A model generated the notes under the pieces. The model ran no database searches. It saw only the letters and a program-made list of their open reading frames with translations, and was not told the DNA's origin. Positions 1 through 8,348 of a stretch of 52,532 bases of DNA are shown one piece after another. Position 1 is the stretch's first letter, and every line of letters begins with the position of its first letter. The DNA is taken from contig CAJYQL010000097.1 in assembly GCA_913776965.1 (NCBI GenBank), forward strand, positions 1 to 52,532, written 5' to 3'. The translations under genes were made by a program, and so were the position numbers. Origin of the DNA: an uncultured Xylophilus sp. (GTDB taxonomy: Bacteria; Pseudomonadota; Gammaproteobacteria; Burkholderiales; Burkholderiaceae_C).

Positions 1-848
1 GCGCGGGCAACGACTTCGTCGTGCTCGACGAGACGCAGGGGCCGCTCGGCCTGTCCGCCGCGCAGTACCGCTTCCTCGCCGACCGCCATTTCGGCGTCGG
101 CGCCGACCAGGTGCTGTCGGTACGGCCGCCGCCGTCGCCCGACGTGGACTTCGAATACGTCATCCACAACGCCGACGGCGGCGAGGTTGAGCAGTGCGGC
201 AACGGCGCGCGCTGCTTCGCCCGCTACGTGCACCAGCGCGGCCTGACGGCGAAGGAGGTGATCCGCGTCGCCACCCGGGCCGGCACCATCGCGCCGCGGC
301 TCGATGCCGACGGCCGGGTGACGGTCGACATGGGCGCACCGGTGTTCGCGCCGGAGCAGGTGCCGTTCGACGATGCCGGCCTGTCGCCCCAGGCCGACGG
401 TGGGTGGCAGAAATGGCCGCTCGCGCTCGGTACGCGGGCGGATGATGCTATCGTTTCCGTAGCAATCCTGTCGATGGGCAATCCGCACGCGGTGCAGCTG
501 GTCGACGACGTGGACACCGCGCCGGTCGCCGAACAGGGCCCGTCGATCGAGCACCATCCCCGCTTCCCGAACCGGGTCAACGCCGGCTTCCTGCAGATCG
601 TCGACCGCGGCCGGGTGCGGCTGCGGGTGTACGAGCGCGGCGCCGGCGAAACGCTCGCCTGCGGCACCGGCGCCTGCGCAGCGGTGGTCGCCGGCATCCG
701 GCTCGGCCTGCTCGACGACCGCGTGAACGTCGAGACCCGCGGCGGCCGGCTCACCATCGCCTGGGCGGGCGGCACGGCACCGGTCCTGATGACCGGCCCG
801 GCCGTCACCGTCTTCGAAGGCCAGATCGACATTCCCGAGACCCTATGA
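1..848 (+). CDS. dapF: Diaminopimelate epimerase, 5'-truncated by window edge
   Basis: DapF interconverts LL- and meso-diaminopimelate, the last epimerisation before lysine and the source of the meso-DAP used by MurE further along this window. The frame is open from the first bases (AGNDFVVLD, the family's N-terminal signature), so only about ten N-terminal residues are missing. Both catalytic cysteines are visible, in EQCGNGARC and ACGTGACA, as is the SMGNPHAV motif. The stop overlaps the ATG of the DUF484 gene by 4 bases, so the two are probably coupled. Odd point: the stretch encoding about [19 protein letters not shown] (positions 409-465) is a copy of the interspersed two-hairpin repeat, read in frame as a loop before SMGNPHAV. 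The family assignment is certain. Confidence 0.96.
   Translation, partial: AGNDFVVLDETQGPLGLSAAQYRFLADRHFGVGADQVLSVRPPPSPDVDFEYVIHNADGGEVEQCGNGARCFARYVHQRGLTAKEVIRVATRAGTIAPRLDADGRVTVDMGAPVFAPEQVPFDDAGLSPQADGGWQKWPLALGTRADDAIVSVAILSMGNPHAVQLVDDVDTAPVAEQGPSIEHHPRFPNRVNAGFLQIVDRGRVRLRVYERGAGETLACGTGACAAVVAGIRLGLLDDRVNVETRGGRLTIAWAGGTAPVLMTGPAVTVFEGQIDIPETL
409..465 (-). repeat. Two-hairpin repeat, family 1, copy A (inside dapF)
   Basis: GCTATCGTTTCCGTAGCA (447-464) is identical over 18 bases to 8391-8408 in the hslV-hslU gap. Flanking GC-rich sequence is compatible with the diverged second hairpin. It is read through in frame within dapF. Confidence 0.65.
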
Positions 849-1570
849 CCGTTCCTTCCTCCCCCGCCTCCGATTCCGCCACCGCCGTCCCGCCGATCAC
901 CGAGGACGACATCGCCCACTTCCTGGCCAACACGCCCGACTTCTTCGAGCGCCATGCCGAACTGCTGGCCGAGGTGCAGCTGACCAGCCCGCACGGCAGC
1001 CGCGCGGTCAGCCTGCAGGAACGCCAGGCCACGATGCTGCGCGAGAAGATCAAGGGCCTGGAGCACCGGATCATGGAGATGGTCCGGCACGGCCACGAGA
1101 ACACGCTGATCGCCGATCGTTTCCAGCGCTGGGCGCTGGAACTCGTCGCCACCCGCGACGCCGTTGCACTGCCGGCCCGCATCGTCGAGCAGGCGCAGGA
1201 GCAGTTCCTGGTGCCGCAGGCGGCGATCCGCGTCTGGGACGTGGCGGCCGCCCATGCCGGCGCGCCGTTCGCCCAGGACGTGGGCGCCGACCTGCGGACC
1301 TTCGCCGCCTCGCTCGGCGAGCCGTACTGCGGGCCGAACCGCGGTTTCGAGGCGGTGCAGTGGCTCGACCGGCCGGCCGAGGCCGCGTCGCTCGCGCTGC
1401 TGCCGCTGCGTGCGCCGGTGTCGACAGGCGCGGCCGGCGGCGGCGCGGTGTTCGGCCTGCTGGTGCTCGCCTCGGGCGAGGCCGGGCGCTTCGACACCAC
1501 CATGGGCACCGACTTCCTGCAGCGCATGGCCGCCCTGGCCAGCGCCGCGCTGACCCGGCTGCAGGGCTGA
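845..1570 (+). CDS. DUF484 family protein
   Basis: A 241-residue protein of the DUF484 family, whose members commonly sit between dapF and xerC in proteobacteria; the same order is seen here. The N-terminal part (about residues 18-75) has the family pattern [16 protein letters not shown] followed by an amphipathic, probably coiled-coil stretch ([19 protein letters not shown]). The C-terminal two thirds resemble a GAF-like fold, consistent with what is known of DUF484. No enzymatic motif, signal peptide or membrane segment is visible. Its ATG overlaps the dapF stop. The biochemical function is not established; linkage with xerC suggests a housekeeping role but proves nothing. Confidence 0.88.
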   Translation: MTVPSSPASDSATAVPPITEDDIAHFLANTPDFFERHAELLAEVQLTSPHGSRAVSLQERQATMLREKIKGLEHRIMEMVRHGHENTLIADRFQRWALELVATRDAVALPARIVEQAQEQFLVPQAAIRVWDVAAAHAGAPFAQDVGADLRTFAASLGEPYCGPNRGFEAVQWLDRPAEAASLALLPLRAPVSTGAAGGGAVFGLLVLASGEAGRFDTTMGTDFLQRMAALASAALTRLQG

Positions 1571-1575
1571 GCGGC

Positions 1576-2637
1576 ATGCGGCCGACGGACGACGCGACAC
1601 CGGCGGCCTCCCGGCCCGTCTCTGCGTCCACTTCTCCGTCGGTCTCTTCGCCCGTTGCAGCGCCCGCGCCCGCGCCGGTCGATCCGCTGGTCGTCCGCTA
1701 CCTCGACCATGTGCGCTACGAGAAGCGCCTGGCCGACCGCACCACGACGCTCTACACCCTCGACCTGGAAAAGCTCGCCGCCGCCTGCGCCGCCGCCGGC
1801 ATCGCGCCCGCCGCCGCCACCCAGGCCCACATCCGCCGCTTCGTCGCGCAGATGCATGCATCGGGCCGCAGCGCCCGCGGCATCGCGCTGATCCTGTCGG
1901 GCTGGCGCAGCTTCTACACCTGGCTGGGGCGGGAGGGCCTGATCGCCCAGAACCCGGTGCAGACCGTGCGCGCGCCGAAGGCGCCCAAGCCGCTGCCGAA
2001 GGCGCTGCCGGTGGACGAGGCGATGCAGCTCGCCGATTTCTCCGCGCCCGCCGGCGAGGACGAGCAGGACGCCTGGCTCGACCTGCGCGACGCCACCATC
2101 GTCGAGCTGTTCTACGGCTGCGGCCTGCGGGTAGGCGAGTTGGTCGCGCTGGACGCGACCGCCTCGGCCGCCGCCCAAGCCGCCGGCCGGGGCTGGATCG
2201 ACCTGGCCGACGGCATGGCGCACGTCCGCGGCAAAGGCCGCAAGTGGCGCGCGGTGCCGATCGCCGGCAAGGCGGCGGAGGCGGTCGCGCTCTGGCTGCC
2301 GGTGCGCGCCTCCGGCCTGCCGGCCGACGCCGCCGACCAGCCGGCGCTGTTCCCCGGCCGGCGCGGCACCCGGCTCACGCCGCAGGCGGTCTGGCAACGG
2401 CTGCGCGGCCGCAGCGCCGCCGCCGGCCTGGCGACGCCGGTGCATCCGCACATGCTGCGCCACTCCTATGCGAGCCATCTGCTGCAGTCCAGCGGCGACC
2501 TGCGGGCGGTCCAGGAACTGCTCGGCCACGCCAGCATCGCCGCCACACAGGTCTACACCCGGCTCGACTTCCAGCACTTGGCACGCATCTACGACGCCGC
2601 CCATCCGCGGGCGGGCGTCAAGCTATCGAAAAAATAG
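1576..2637 (+). CDS. xerC: Tyrosine recombinase XerC
   Basis: XerC, with XerD, resolves chromosome dimers at dif. The 353-residue protein has the SAM-like N-terminal core-binding domain (about residues 35-135) and the catalytic domain. All catalytic residues are seen: R185 (GCGLRVGEL), K220 (RGKGRKWR), H292 and R295 (HPHMLRHSY), H318 (LLGHAS) and nucleophile Y327 (QVYTRLDF). The frame is open further upstream, but ATG 1576 lies just after the DUF484 stop and gives an about 35-residue Pro/Ser/Ala-rich tail before the conserved region. The last residues (KLSKK) and the TAG stop are supplied by an interspersed repeat (2622-2675). Context (dapF-DUF484-xerC) marks it as the housekeeping recombinase and not a phage or island integrase. 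Confidence 0.96.
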   Translation: MRPTDDATPAASRPVSASTSPSVSSPVAAPAPAPVDPLVVRYLDHVRYEKRLADRTTTLYTLDLEKLAAACAAAGIAPAAATQAHIRRFVAQMHASGRSARGIALILSGWRSFYTWLGREGLIAQNPVQTVRAPKAPKPLPKALPVDEAMQLADFSAPAGEDEQDAWLDLRDATIVELFYGCGLRVGELVALDATASAAAQAAGRGWIDLADGMAHVRGKGRKWRAVPIAGKAAEAVALWLPVRASGLPADAADQPALFPGRRGTRLTPQAVWQRLRGRSAAAGLATPVHPHMLRHSYASHLLQSSGDLRAVQELLGHASIAATQVYTRLDFQHLARIYDAAHPRAGVKLSKK

Positions 2638-2675
2638 CGCGCTGCGCAGGTGATGCCTGCGCAAAAGGCACTTTT
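2622..2675 (+). repeat. Two-hairpin repeat, family 1, copy C (xerC end)
   Basis: The best-formed copy. Hairpin 1: GCTAT, loop CGAAAAA, ATAGC (2622-2638). Hairpin 2: TGCGCAGG, loop TGATG, CCTGCGCA (2643-2663). It ends in AAGGCACTTTT. The xerC stop codon (2635-2637) lies within hairpin 1. It could also work as a weak terminator between xerC and rlmI. Confidence 0.8.
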
Positions 2676-2699
2676 CCTTCTCATATTGCCCGTTCTGCC

Positions 2700-3887
2700 A
2701 TGAAAACCCTGCGTCTGCGCGAAGGCAAGGAGCGCTCGCTCCTGCGCCGCCATCCCTGGATCTTCGAATCGGCCATCGCCAAGGGCGGCGCCGACAGTGG
2801 CGAGACGGTGCGGGTCGAATCGCACGACGGCCGCTTCCTCGCCTGGGCCGCGTTCAGCCCGAGCTCGCGCATCCGCGCCCGCGCCTGGAGCTTCGACGAG
2901 GCGCAGCGCATCGACGCCGCCTTCTTCCAGGCGACGCTGGAGCGCGCCATCGCCGCCCGCGCCTGGTTCGACATCCGGAGCGACGGCCTGCGGCTGGTCC
3001 ACGGCGAATCCGATGGCCTGCCGGGCCTGGTGGTGGATCGCTACGGCGACGTGCTGGTCGCGCAGTTCGGCTCGGCCGGCGCCGAACGCTGGAAGGGTGC
3101 GATCGCCGACGCGCTGGTGCGCATCACCGGCTGCCGCCAGCTCTACGAGCGGTCGGACGCCAGCGTCCGGGCACTCGAAGGCCTGCCCGCCGCCACCGGC
3201 TGGCTGCGCGGCGACCCGGCGGCGCCGACCGAACTGACGATCCGCGAGCACGGCTGGCAGCTGACGCTCGACGTGGCCGAAGGGCACAAGACCGGCTTCT
3301 ACCTGGACCAGCGCGACAGCCGCCACCGCTTCTACGAGACCACCCGCCGACGCGGCTTCCAGCGGGTGCTCAACTGCTACTGCTACACCGGCGGCTTCAC
3401 CATCGCGGCGCTGGCCGGCGGGGCCGGGCATGTCACCTCGATCGATTCGTCGGCACCGGCGCTGGCCCGTGCGGCGGCGCACGTCGCGCTCAACGGCTTC
3501 GACGCGGCCCGGGCGGAGTTCCTCGATGCCGACGTGAATGCCTCGCTGCGCCGCTTCGCGCAGGAGGGCCGGCGCTTCGACGCGATTGTGCTCGACCCGC
3601 CCAAGCTCGCACCGACCGCCGCCCATGCGGACCGCGCCGCCCGCGCCTACAAGGACATCAACCGGATCGCGCTCGGGCTGCTGGAGCCGGGCGGCGTGCT
3701 GTTCACCTATTCCTGCTCGGGCGGCATCCCGCCGGAGCTGTTCCACAAGATCGTCGCCTCGGCCGGTGCCGACGCCGGGGTGGACGGCTTCATCGCCGAG
3801 CGGCTGATGGGCGCGCCCGACCATCCGATGACGCTCGCCTTCCCCGAAGGCGACTATCTCAAAGGATTGGTTGTCGTCCGACGCTGA
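2700..3887 (+). CDS. rlmI: Class I SAM-dependent rRNA (cytosine-C5) methyltransferase, RlmI family
   Basis: A 395-residue protein with an N-terminal PUA-like domain (about residues 1-75; LRLREGKERSLLRRHPWIF is typical) followed by a Rossmann methyltransferase. The SAM motif is NCYCYTGGFTIAAL with the acidic SIDSS following, and motif IV is LDPPKLAP. A cysteine in TYSCSGG (about residue 339) matches the catalytic cysteine of RlmI, which methylates C1962 of 23S rRNA in E. coli. ATG 2700 is chosen because the family's N-terminus starts there; longer frame upstream overlaps xerC and is not conserved-looking. The gap from xerC is occupied by a repeat element. RlmI is the best match; a close COG1092 paralogue cannot be excluded. 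Confidence 0.88.
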   Translation: MKTLRLREGKERSLLRRHPWIFESAIAKGGADSGETVRVESHDGRFLAWAAFSPSSRIRARAWSFDEAQRIDAAFFQATLERAIAARAWFDIRSDGLRLVHGESDGLPGLVVDRYGDVLVAQFGSAGAERWKGAIADALVRITGCRQLYERSDASVRALEGLPAATGWLRGDPAAPTELTIREHGWQLTLDVAEGHKTGFYLDQRDSRHRFYETTRRRGFQRVLNCYCYTGGFTIAALAGGAGHVTSIDSSAPALARAAAHVALNGFDAARAEFLDADVNASLRRFAQEGRRFDAIVLDPPKLAPTAAHADRAARAYKDINRIALGLLEPGGVLFTYSCSGGIPPELFHKIVASAGADAGVDGFIAERLMGAPDHPMTLAFPEGDYLKGLVVVRR

Positions 3888-3910
3888 CACGGCCCGGCCG
3901 TCGCTACACT
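3884..3910 (+). promoter_or_regulatory. Weak candidate promoter for the CobW-family gene
   Basis: CTGACA (3884-3889, five of six to the -35 consensus) and TACACT (3905-3910, four of six to the -10) are separated by only 15 bases, short of the optimum. The position fits a leader of about 40 bases before ATG 3957. Low confidence. Confidence 0.25.
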
Positions 3911-3956
3911 GCCGCGTTGCTTTCCCCGCCGGCCGCTGCGCCGGCCACGTCCCGCC

Positions 3957-5012
3957 ATGGCCCTGATCCCCGCCACCATCCTCACCGGCTTCCTCGGCTC
4001 CGGCAAGACGACGCTGCTCAAGCGCATCCTGTCGGAGAACCACGGGCAGAAGATCGCCGTCATCGAGAACGAGTTCGGCGAAGAGAACATCGACAACGAC
4101 ATCCTCGTCACCGAGTCGAAGGAACAGATCGTCCAGATGAGCAACGGCTGCGTCTGCTGCACGATCCGCGAGGACTTGCGCGAGGCCCTGCAGCTGCTGG
4201 CCGCGAAGAAGCGTAAGGGCCTGCTCGACTTCGACCGCGTGGTGATCGAGACCACCGGCCTCGCCGACCCCGGCCCGGTCGCGCAGACCTTCTTCATGGA
4301 CGAGGAGATTGCCGAGAGCTACCTGCTCGACTCGATCCTGACCCTGGTCGATGCCAAGCATGCCGGGCAGCAGCTCGACGACCGCCAGGAGGCGCGCCGC
4401 CAGGTCGGCTTCGCCGACCAGCTGTTCCTGAGCAAGACCGACCTGGTCGCGCAGGACGCGACCGATGCCCTGATCCACCGCCTGAAGCACATGAACCCGC
4501 GGGCGCCGGTCAAGGCGGTGCATTTCGGCGAGGTGCCGATCGCCGACGTGTTCGATCTGCGCGGCTTCAACCTGAACGCGAAGCTCGACATCGACCCGGA
4601 CTTCCTGAAGGACGACGGCCACGACCACCACGACCACGACCATGCGCATGGCGAGCACTGCGACCATCCGTCGCACAAGCACGACCACGGCCACGGCCAC
4701 CACCATGCGCACGACGACGACGTGAAGAGCTTCGCCTTCAAGTCGGACCGTCCGTTCGACCCGGCCAAGCTCGAGGACTTCCTGGGCGCGATCGTCAACA
4801 TCTACGGCCCGCGCATGCTGCGCTACAAGGGCGTGCTGCACATGACCGGCACCGACCGCAAGGTGATCTTCCAGGGCGTGCACCAGCTGATGGGCAGCGA
4901 CCTCGGACCCGCGTGGGCCGAGGGCGAGACGCGCACCAGCAAGATGGTCTTCATCGGCATCGACCTGCCCCGCGACATCCTGCTGCAGGGCCTGGAACAG
5001 TGCCTCGCATGA
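3957..5012 (+). CDS. CobW/COG0523-family GTPase, putative metal chaperone with His-rich stretch
   Basis: A 351-residue G3E GTPase. The Walker A motif (GFLGSGKTT, residues 11-19), the metal-binding CxCC motif (C65-V-C67-C68 in SNGCVCCTIR) and the NKxD-like SKTD motif (about residue 159) define the family. Around residues 220-257 there is a stretch of alternating His and Asp with about 18 histidines, followed by the CobW C-terminal domain. Family members deliver or allocate metals, Zn in several studied cases (YeiR/ZNG1-type), but subfamilies also serve cobalamin or nitrile hydratase; none of those genes is nearby. dksA begins about 90 bases downstream. A zinc-related role is inferred from the CxCC motif, the histidines and the adjacent zinc-finger-poor DksA. 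No clear Zur box was recognised upstream. Confidence 0.9.
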   Translation: MALIPATILTGFLGSGKTTLLKRILSENHGQKIAVIENEFGEENIDNDILVTESKEQIVQMSNGCVCCTIREDLREALQLLAAKKRKGLLDFDRVVIETTGLADPGPVAQTFFMDEEIAESYLLDSILTLVDAKHAGQQLDDRQEARRQVGFADQLFLSKTDLVAQDATDALIHRLKHMNPRAPVKAVHFGEVPIADVFDLRGFNLNAKLDIDPDFLKDDGHDHHDHDHAHGEHCDHPSHKHDHGHGHHHAHDDDVKSFAFKSDRPFDPAKLEDFLGAIVNIYGPRMLRYKGVLHMTGTDRKVIFQGVHQLMGSDLGPAWAEGETRTSKMVFIGIDLPRDILLQGLEQCLA

Positions 5013-5038
5013 CCGCGTTTTCGTGCCGACCCTGCCTA

Positions 5039-5044
5039 TACAAT
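5039..5044 (+). promoter_or_regulatory. Candidate -10 element for dksA
   Basis: TACAAT (five of six to the sigma-70 -10 consensus) lies in the short CobW-dksA gap, about 60 bases before the dksA GTG. No good -35 is visible; the AT-rich TATACAAT stands out in very GC-rich surroundings. Confidence 0.35.
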
Positions 5045-5103
5045 CGCGCCCCGACCAAGTCCGGGCCCCGGAACCAACACCCATTTCGCCGAGGAGCCAG
5101 AGC

Positions 5104-5820
5104 GTGAAAGCCCAGCCGAGCAAGACCCCCGCCAAGAGCGCCGCGCCCGCCGTTGAACCTGCTGCAGCCAAGGCCGCAGCGCCGGCCGCCGAGAACGCCG
5201 GAGGCACGTCCGAGATCGTGCGCAGCACCCGCCCGTCCTCGCGCCTGACCCAGCTGACCGTGCCGTCGATGGCCTCGTCCGCGGTCGCCTCCACCGCCGC
5301 CAAGGCCAGTTTCTCCACCCGCCCCAATGCACCCGCGCCCGCGCCGGTGGTCTACACGCCGGCCAAGAAGGACCCGAAGCTGGCGCAGAACTGGAAGACC
5401 AAGTCGGCCGAGGAACTGACCGATGCCGAAGTCATGGCGATGCCCGACGGCGAGTACATGAACGAGAAGCAGGTCGCCTTCTTCCGCCGCAAGCTGGTCC
5501 AGCTGAAGCAGGACATGCTCAACAACGCCGGAGAGACGACCGAGCACCTGCGCGAGGACACGGTAGTGGTGCCCGATCCGGCCGACCGCGCCACGATCGA
5601 GGAAGAGCACGCCCTGGAGCTGCGCACCCGCGACCGCGAACGCAAGCTGCTGAAGAAGATCGAGCAGTCGATCGCCCGCATCGATGCCGGCGACTACGGC
5701 TACTGCGACGAGACCGGCGAGCCGATCGGCGTCGGCCGTCTGCTGGCGCGGCCCACCGCCACGCTGTCGCTCGAGGCCCAGCAGCGCCGCGAGCTCAAGC
5801 AGAAGATGTTCGGGGACTGA
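5104..5820 (+). CDS. dksA: RNA polymerase-binding transcription factor DksA, one-cysteine form with long N-terminal extension
   Basis: DksA binds the RNA polymerase secondary channel and works with ppGpp, which SpoT in this window makes and degrades. The C-terminal 130 residues match DksA: the coiled-coil with acidic tip, then the globular end YGYCDETGEPIGVGRLLARP. Classical DksA has four zinc-binding cysteines in CxxC...CxxC; here only the first remains and the second pair reads SLEA, so zinc is probably not bound. The first about 110 residues are Ala/Pro/Lys/Ser-rich and look disordered; the total of 238 residues compares with 151 in E. coli. GTG 5104 is chosen because GAGGAG precedes it closely; an upstream GTG at 5023 in the same frame is less likely. 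One-cysteine DksA proteins are common in alpha- and betaproteobacteria. Confidence 0.9.
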   Translation: MKAQPSKTPAKSAAPAVEPAAAKAAAPAAENAGGTSEIVRSTRPSSRLTQLTVPSMASSAVASTAAKASFSTRPNAPAPAPVVYTPAKKDPKLAQNWKTKSAEELTDAEVMAMPDGEYMNEKQVAFFRRKLVQLKQDMLNNAGETTEHLREDTVVVPDPADRATIEEEHALELRTRDRERKLLKKIEQSIARIDAGDYGYCDETGEPIGVGRLLARPTATLSLEAQQRRELKQKMFGD

Positions 5821-5872
5821 GCCTCGGCGCAGGCAACCGCAGCAGCCTTCGCAGCCGACGTTTCCTGCATCC

Positions 5873-7639
5873 ATGAACGGCAAGGACGACGCCCGCGGAC
5901 TGTTCGGCAGGATGGTGCGCTTCGTGCGCAATCCGCTGGCCGACCCCGACGCCGACCTGCCGACCGAGCCGCCGCCCGATTCCACCCACGGCCGCCAGCT
6001 GCTGCGCGAGCTGATGGAGCGCCGCCGGCGCAATGACTTCGTCCGCCGCCGCGAGTTCGACCAGCTCCGGCGCATCCGGCGCAGCGGTGCCGGCGTCGCG
6101 GCCCCGGGCGAAGGCGAGACCCGGCTGTCGCTGTTCGACAGCGGCTTCAGCACCCGCAGCGGCAACCGCGCCCTGACGCTCCAGAAGATCGACGAGATCG
6201 AGGAGCAGATGTCGCAGCAGTGGTGGAAGAACCGCCCCACGCGGCGCACCGAACGTGCGGCCCTGGCGCCGCGCCCGTCGCCGCCGTCGGTCCTGCCGCC
6301 CCTGCCCGACCCATCGCCGGACAAGCCCCTGCCGCCGGCCGGCCCGGCGTCCGTGCCGGCACCGCCGACGACTGCCTTCCACGATCCGGCGCCGAGCTTC
6401 GCACCCACCGCCTACGAGGAAGTGCCGGCGCCGCCGGCGCACGTCGCGGAAACCGTCCTCGACCTGGAACTGCCCGATGCGGCCACCACGCTCACCGGCA
6501 GCGAGCCGACCCTGCCGCCGGACGGCGCCGACGACCGGCTGCGCGGCTTCGTGCATCCGCCGACGATGGAAGAGGCTGCGATCCAGTTCGCCAATGCCGA
6601 GGCCGAGGCCGCCGAACAGTCGCTCTGCGGCCTGATCGACGGCGGTGCCGACGACCAGGAAGGCGTCTGGCTGGCGCTGTTCGACCTCTACCGCGCCAGC
6701 GGCCGGCCCGACCGTTTCGAGGCCGCTGCCATCGCTTTCGCCGAACGCTTCGGCCGTTCGCCGCCGGCCTGGTTCGCGCTGATGGAGCCCGGTGCGGCGA
6801 TCGCACTGCCCGCCGCAGCGCCGGTGCCGCAGGGCGCACAGGAGGACCACCACTGGCGCTGCCCGACGGCGCTGGGCGCCGAGGCGCTGGTGCCGCTGGA
6901 GCGCGCTACCGCCGCGCCGTCGGCCGTCTGGTGGCTCGACTGGTCCGGGCTGGTCGCCATCGCGCCCGGGGCCGCGCTGCCCTTGCAGGCGCTGCTGGCC
7001 CGCTGGAGCGTGCAGCCGATCGCGCTGCGTTTCGTCGCGGCCGACACGCTGCTCGCCGTGCTGCAGGCCGCCACGCCGCCCGGCGATCCGCAGGTCGATC
7101 CGGCCCTCTGGACGCTGCGGATGGAGGCGCTGCGCCTGCTGGGCGAGCCGGAGACCTTCGATGCCGTGGCGCTCGACTACTGCATCACCTACGAGGTCTC
7201 GCCGCCGTCCTGGCATGCGGTGGCCTGCGACTGCCGTGCCGTCGCGGCCGGCATGGCGCCGGAGCCCTCGGCCGCGGTGCAGGCGGCCGCACGGGCCGGT
7301 GCCGATCCGCGCGCCGGCGGCTTCGCGGTGGATGCGCCGCCGATGGAAGGCCGGCCGTTGCAGCTCGCCGGTGTGATCGCCGGGGCCGAGATGGCGGACG
7401 TGCTGGCCCGGATCGACCGGGCGATCGCGCAACTGCCGCCCGCTGCGCCGCTGGTGCTGGACTGCGAGGCGCTGGTGCGGGTCGATTTCGCCGCCGCCGG
7501 CACGCTGCTCGGCTGGGCGAGCACCTGGGAGGCGGACGGCCGCCCGGTGCGTTTCGAGCGGCTCCACCGCCTGGTCGCCGCCTTCTTCAACGTGGTGGGC
7601 ATCGGCGAATGCGCCCTGGTACTGGCCCGCGAGGACTGA
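5873..7639 (+). CDS. STAS-domain protein of unknown function
   Basis: A 588-residue protein. The N-terminal 120 residues are basic and probably helical ([20 protein letters not shown]...), then comes a Pro/Ala-rich linker (about residues 125-215), a middle part with helical-repeat character (about 220-300 and 385-470), and at the C-terminus (about 490-585) a STAS-like domain ending [22 protein letters not shown] domains bind partner proteins or nucleotides; the conserved Asp/Ser region here reads [15 protein letters not shown], without an obvious phosphorylatable serine in the usual place. There is no membrane segment. It lies between dksA and hslV; I recall a similar gene in that place in Comamonadaceae. 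The role is unknown. ATG 5873 is the first start after dksA; the frame is open upstream but overlaps dksA. Confidence 0.75.
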   Translation: MNGKDDARGLFGRMVRFVRNPLADPDADLPTEPPPDSTHGRQLLRELMERRRRNDFVRRREFDQLRRIRRSGAGVAAPGEGETRLSLFDSGFSTRSGNRALTLQKIDEIEEQMSQQWWKNRPTRRTERAALAPRPSPPSVLPPLPDPSPDKPLPPAGPASVPAPPTTAFHDPAPSFAPTAYEEVPAPPAHVAETVLDLELPDAATTLTGSEPTLPPDGADDRLRGFVHPPTMEEAAIQFANAEAEAAEQSLCGLIDGGADDQEGVWLALFDLYRASGRPDRFEAAAIAFAERFGRSPPAWFALMEPGAAIALPAAAPVPQGAQEDHHWRCPTALGAEALVPLERATAAPSAVWWLDWSGLVAIAPGAALPLQALLARWSVQPIALRFVAADTLLAVLQAATPPGDPQVDPALWTLRMEALRLLGEPETFDAVALDYCITYEVSPPSWHAVACDCRAVAAGMAPEPSAAVQAAARAGADPRAGGFAVDAPPMEGRPLQLAGVIAGAEMADVLARIDRAIAQLPPAAPLVLDCEALVRVDFAAAGTLLGWASTWEADGRPVRFERLHRLVAAFFNVVGIGECALVLARED

Positions 7640-7648
7640 CCCTGCGCG

Positions 7649-7676
7649 GTTGAAGAAGCGCTTCCGGCCCCCATCT
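7649..7676 (+). promoter_or_regulatory. Candidate sigma-32 (heat-shock) promoter of hslV
   Basis: GTTGAAG (7649-7655) and CCCCATCT (7669-7676) match the sigma-32 elements CTTGAAA and CCCCATnT (the latter perfectly), with a 14-base gap between GTTGAA and CCCCAT. Known biology supports it: hslVU is a heat-shock operon. The -10 ends only 9 bases before the hslV ATG, so the transcript would have almost no leader. Confidence 0.6.
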
Positions 7677-7685
7677 GCGGCGGCT

Positions 7686-8252
7686 ATGGAACAGTCCCGC
7701 GAATCTCCCGTCTTCCACGGCACCACCATCCTCAGCGTCCGTCGCACCACGCCCCAGGGGGTGCAGGTGGCGATCGGCGGCGACGGCCAGGTGACCCTCG
7801 GCAACATCGTCGTCAAGGGCACCGCCCGCAAGGTGCGCAAGCTTCACCACGACCGGGTGCTGGCCGGTTTCGCCGGCGCCACGGCCGACGCGTTCACGCT
7901 GTTCGAGCGCTTCGAGGCCAAGCTGGAGAAGCACCAGGGGCAGCTGACCCGCGCCGCGATCGAGCTGACCAAGGAATGGCGCACCGACCGGGTGCTGCGC
8001 CGGCTGGAGGCGATGCTCGCGGTGGCCGACCGCACCGCCTCGCTGATCATCACCGGCAACGGCGACGTGCTGGAGCCGGAGCAGGGCATCGTCGCGATCG
8101 GCTCGGGTGGCGCCTACGCGCATTCGGCGGCGAAGGCGCTGCTGGACCACACCGACCTGGCGCCGGCCGACATCGTGAAGAAGTCGCTGGAGATCGCCGG
8201 CTCGCTGTGCATCTACACCAACATGAACCACACGATAGAACGCCTCGACTGA
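7686..8252 (+). CDS. hslV: ATP-dependent protease HslVU, proteolytic subunit HslV
   Basis: HslV is the proteasome-like peptidase of the cytoplasmic HslVU heat-shock protease. The 188-residue precursor carries 12 residues ([12 protein letters not shown]) before TTILSVRR; the first Thr of that pair is the catalytic N-terminal nucleophile, so the preceding residues must be removed. Many betaproteobacterial HslV have about six residues there (MEQFHG-like, from memory), so this propeptide looks expanded. The core GGDGQVTLG and the C-terminal [12 protein letters not shown] are typical. ATG 7686 is preferred over TTG 7650, which overlaps the heat-shock promoter. hslU follows after 178 bases of repeats instead of the usual short spacer. 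Confidence 0.95.
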   Translation: MEQSRESPVFHGTTILSVRRTTPQGVQVAIGGDGQVTLGNIVVKGTARKVRKLHHDRVLAGFAGATADAFTLFERFEAKLEKHQGQLTRAAIELTKEWRTDRVLRRLEAMLAVADRTASLIITGNGDVLEPEQGIVAIGSGGAYAHSAAKALLDHTDLAPADIVKKSLEIAGSLCIYTNMNHTIERLD

Positions 8253-8345
8253 CCCCAGGCTGCGCGCTGGCGCGCTCCGCCCACCCCCTTGCAGGGGGCA
8301 CCACCGGCGGACCGGCGGAGCCGGATCCGCGGTGGTTCCGGGAGA
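8253..8345 (+). repeat. GC-rich interspersed repeat, family 2
   Basis: Directly after the hslV stop lies about 93 bases with several nested inverted repeats: GCTGCGCGCTGGCGCGC near the start, CCCCCTTGCAGGGGG (8284-8298), and CCGGCGGACCGGCGG followed by GATCCGCGGTGGTTCC. I recall a very similar intergenic element being frequent in Comamonadaceae genomes; this is memory, not a search. Only one copy occurs in this window. Confidence 0.6.
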
Positions 8346-8348
8346 TCA

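Noticed and set aside
224-1861. Minus-strand open frame of 545 codons opposite dapF, DUF484 and xerC
   Set aside because: It is a shadow of high GC content; the product is Arg/Ala/Gly-rich without domains, and real conserved genes lie opposite.
1576-2637. xerC as a phage or integron integrase marking a mobile element
   Set aside because: Sits in the conserved dapF-DUF484-xerC setting with XerC-like length and no attachment site or cargo.
2589-5327. Minus-strand open frame of 912 codons opposite rlmI, the CobW gene and dksA
   Set aside because: Its Val/Leu-rich stretches are the reverse reading of the His/Asp codons of the CobW protein; no family is recognisable.
7650-7685. TTG start adding 12 more residues to HslV
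   Set aside because: It lies on the heat-shock -35 element and would lengthen the propeptide without family support.
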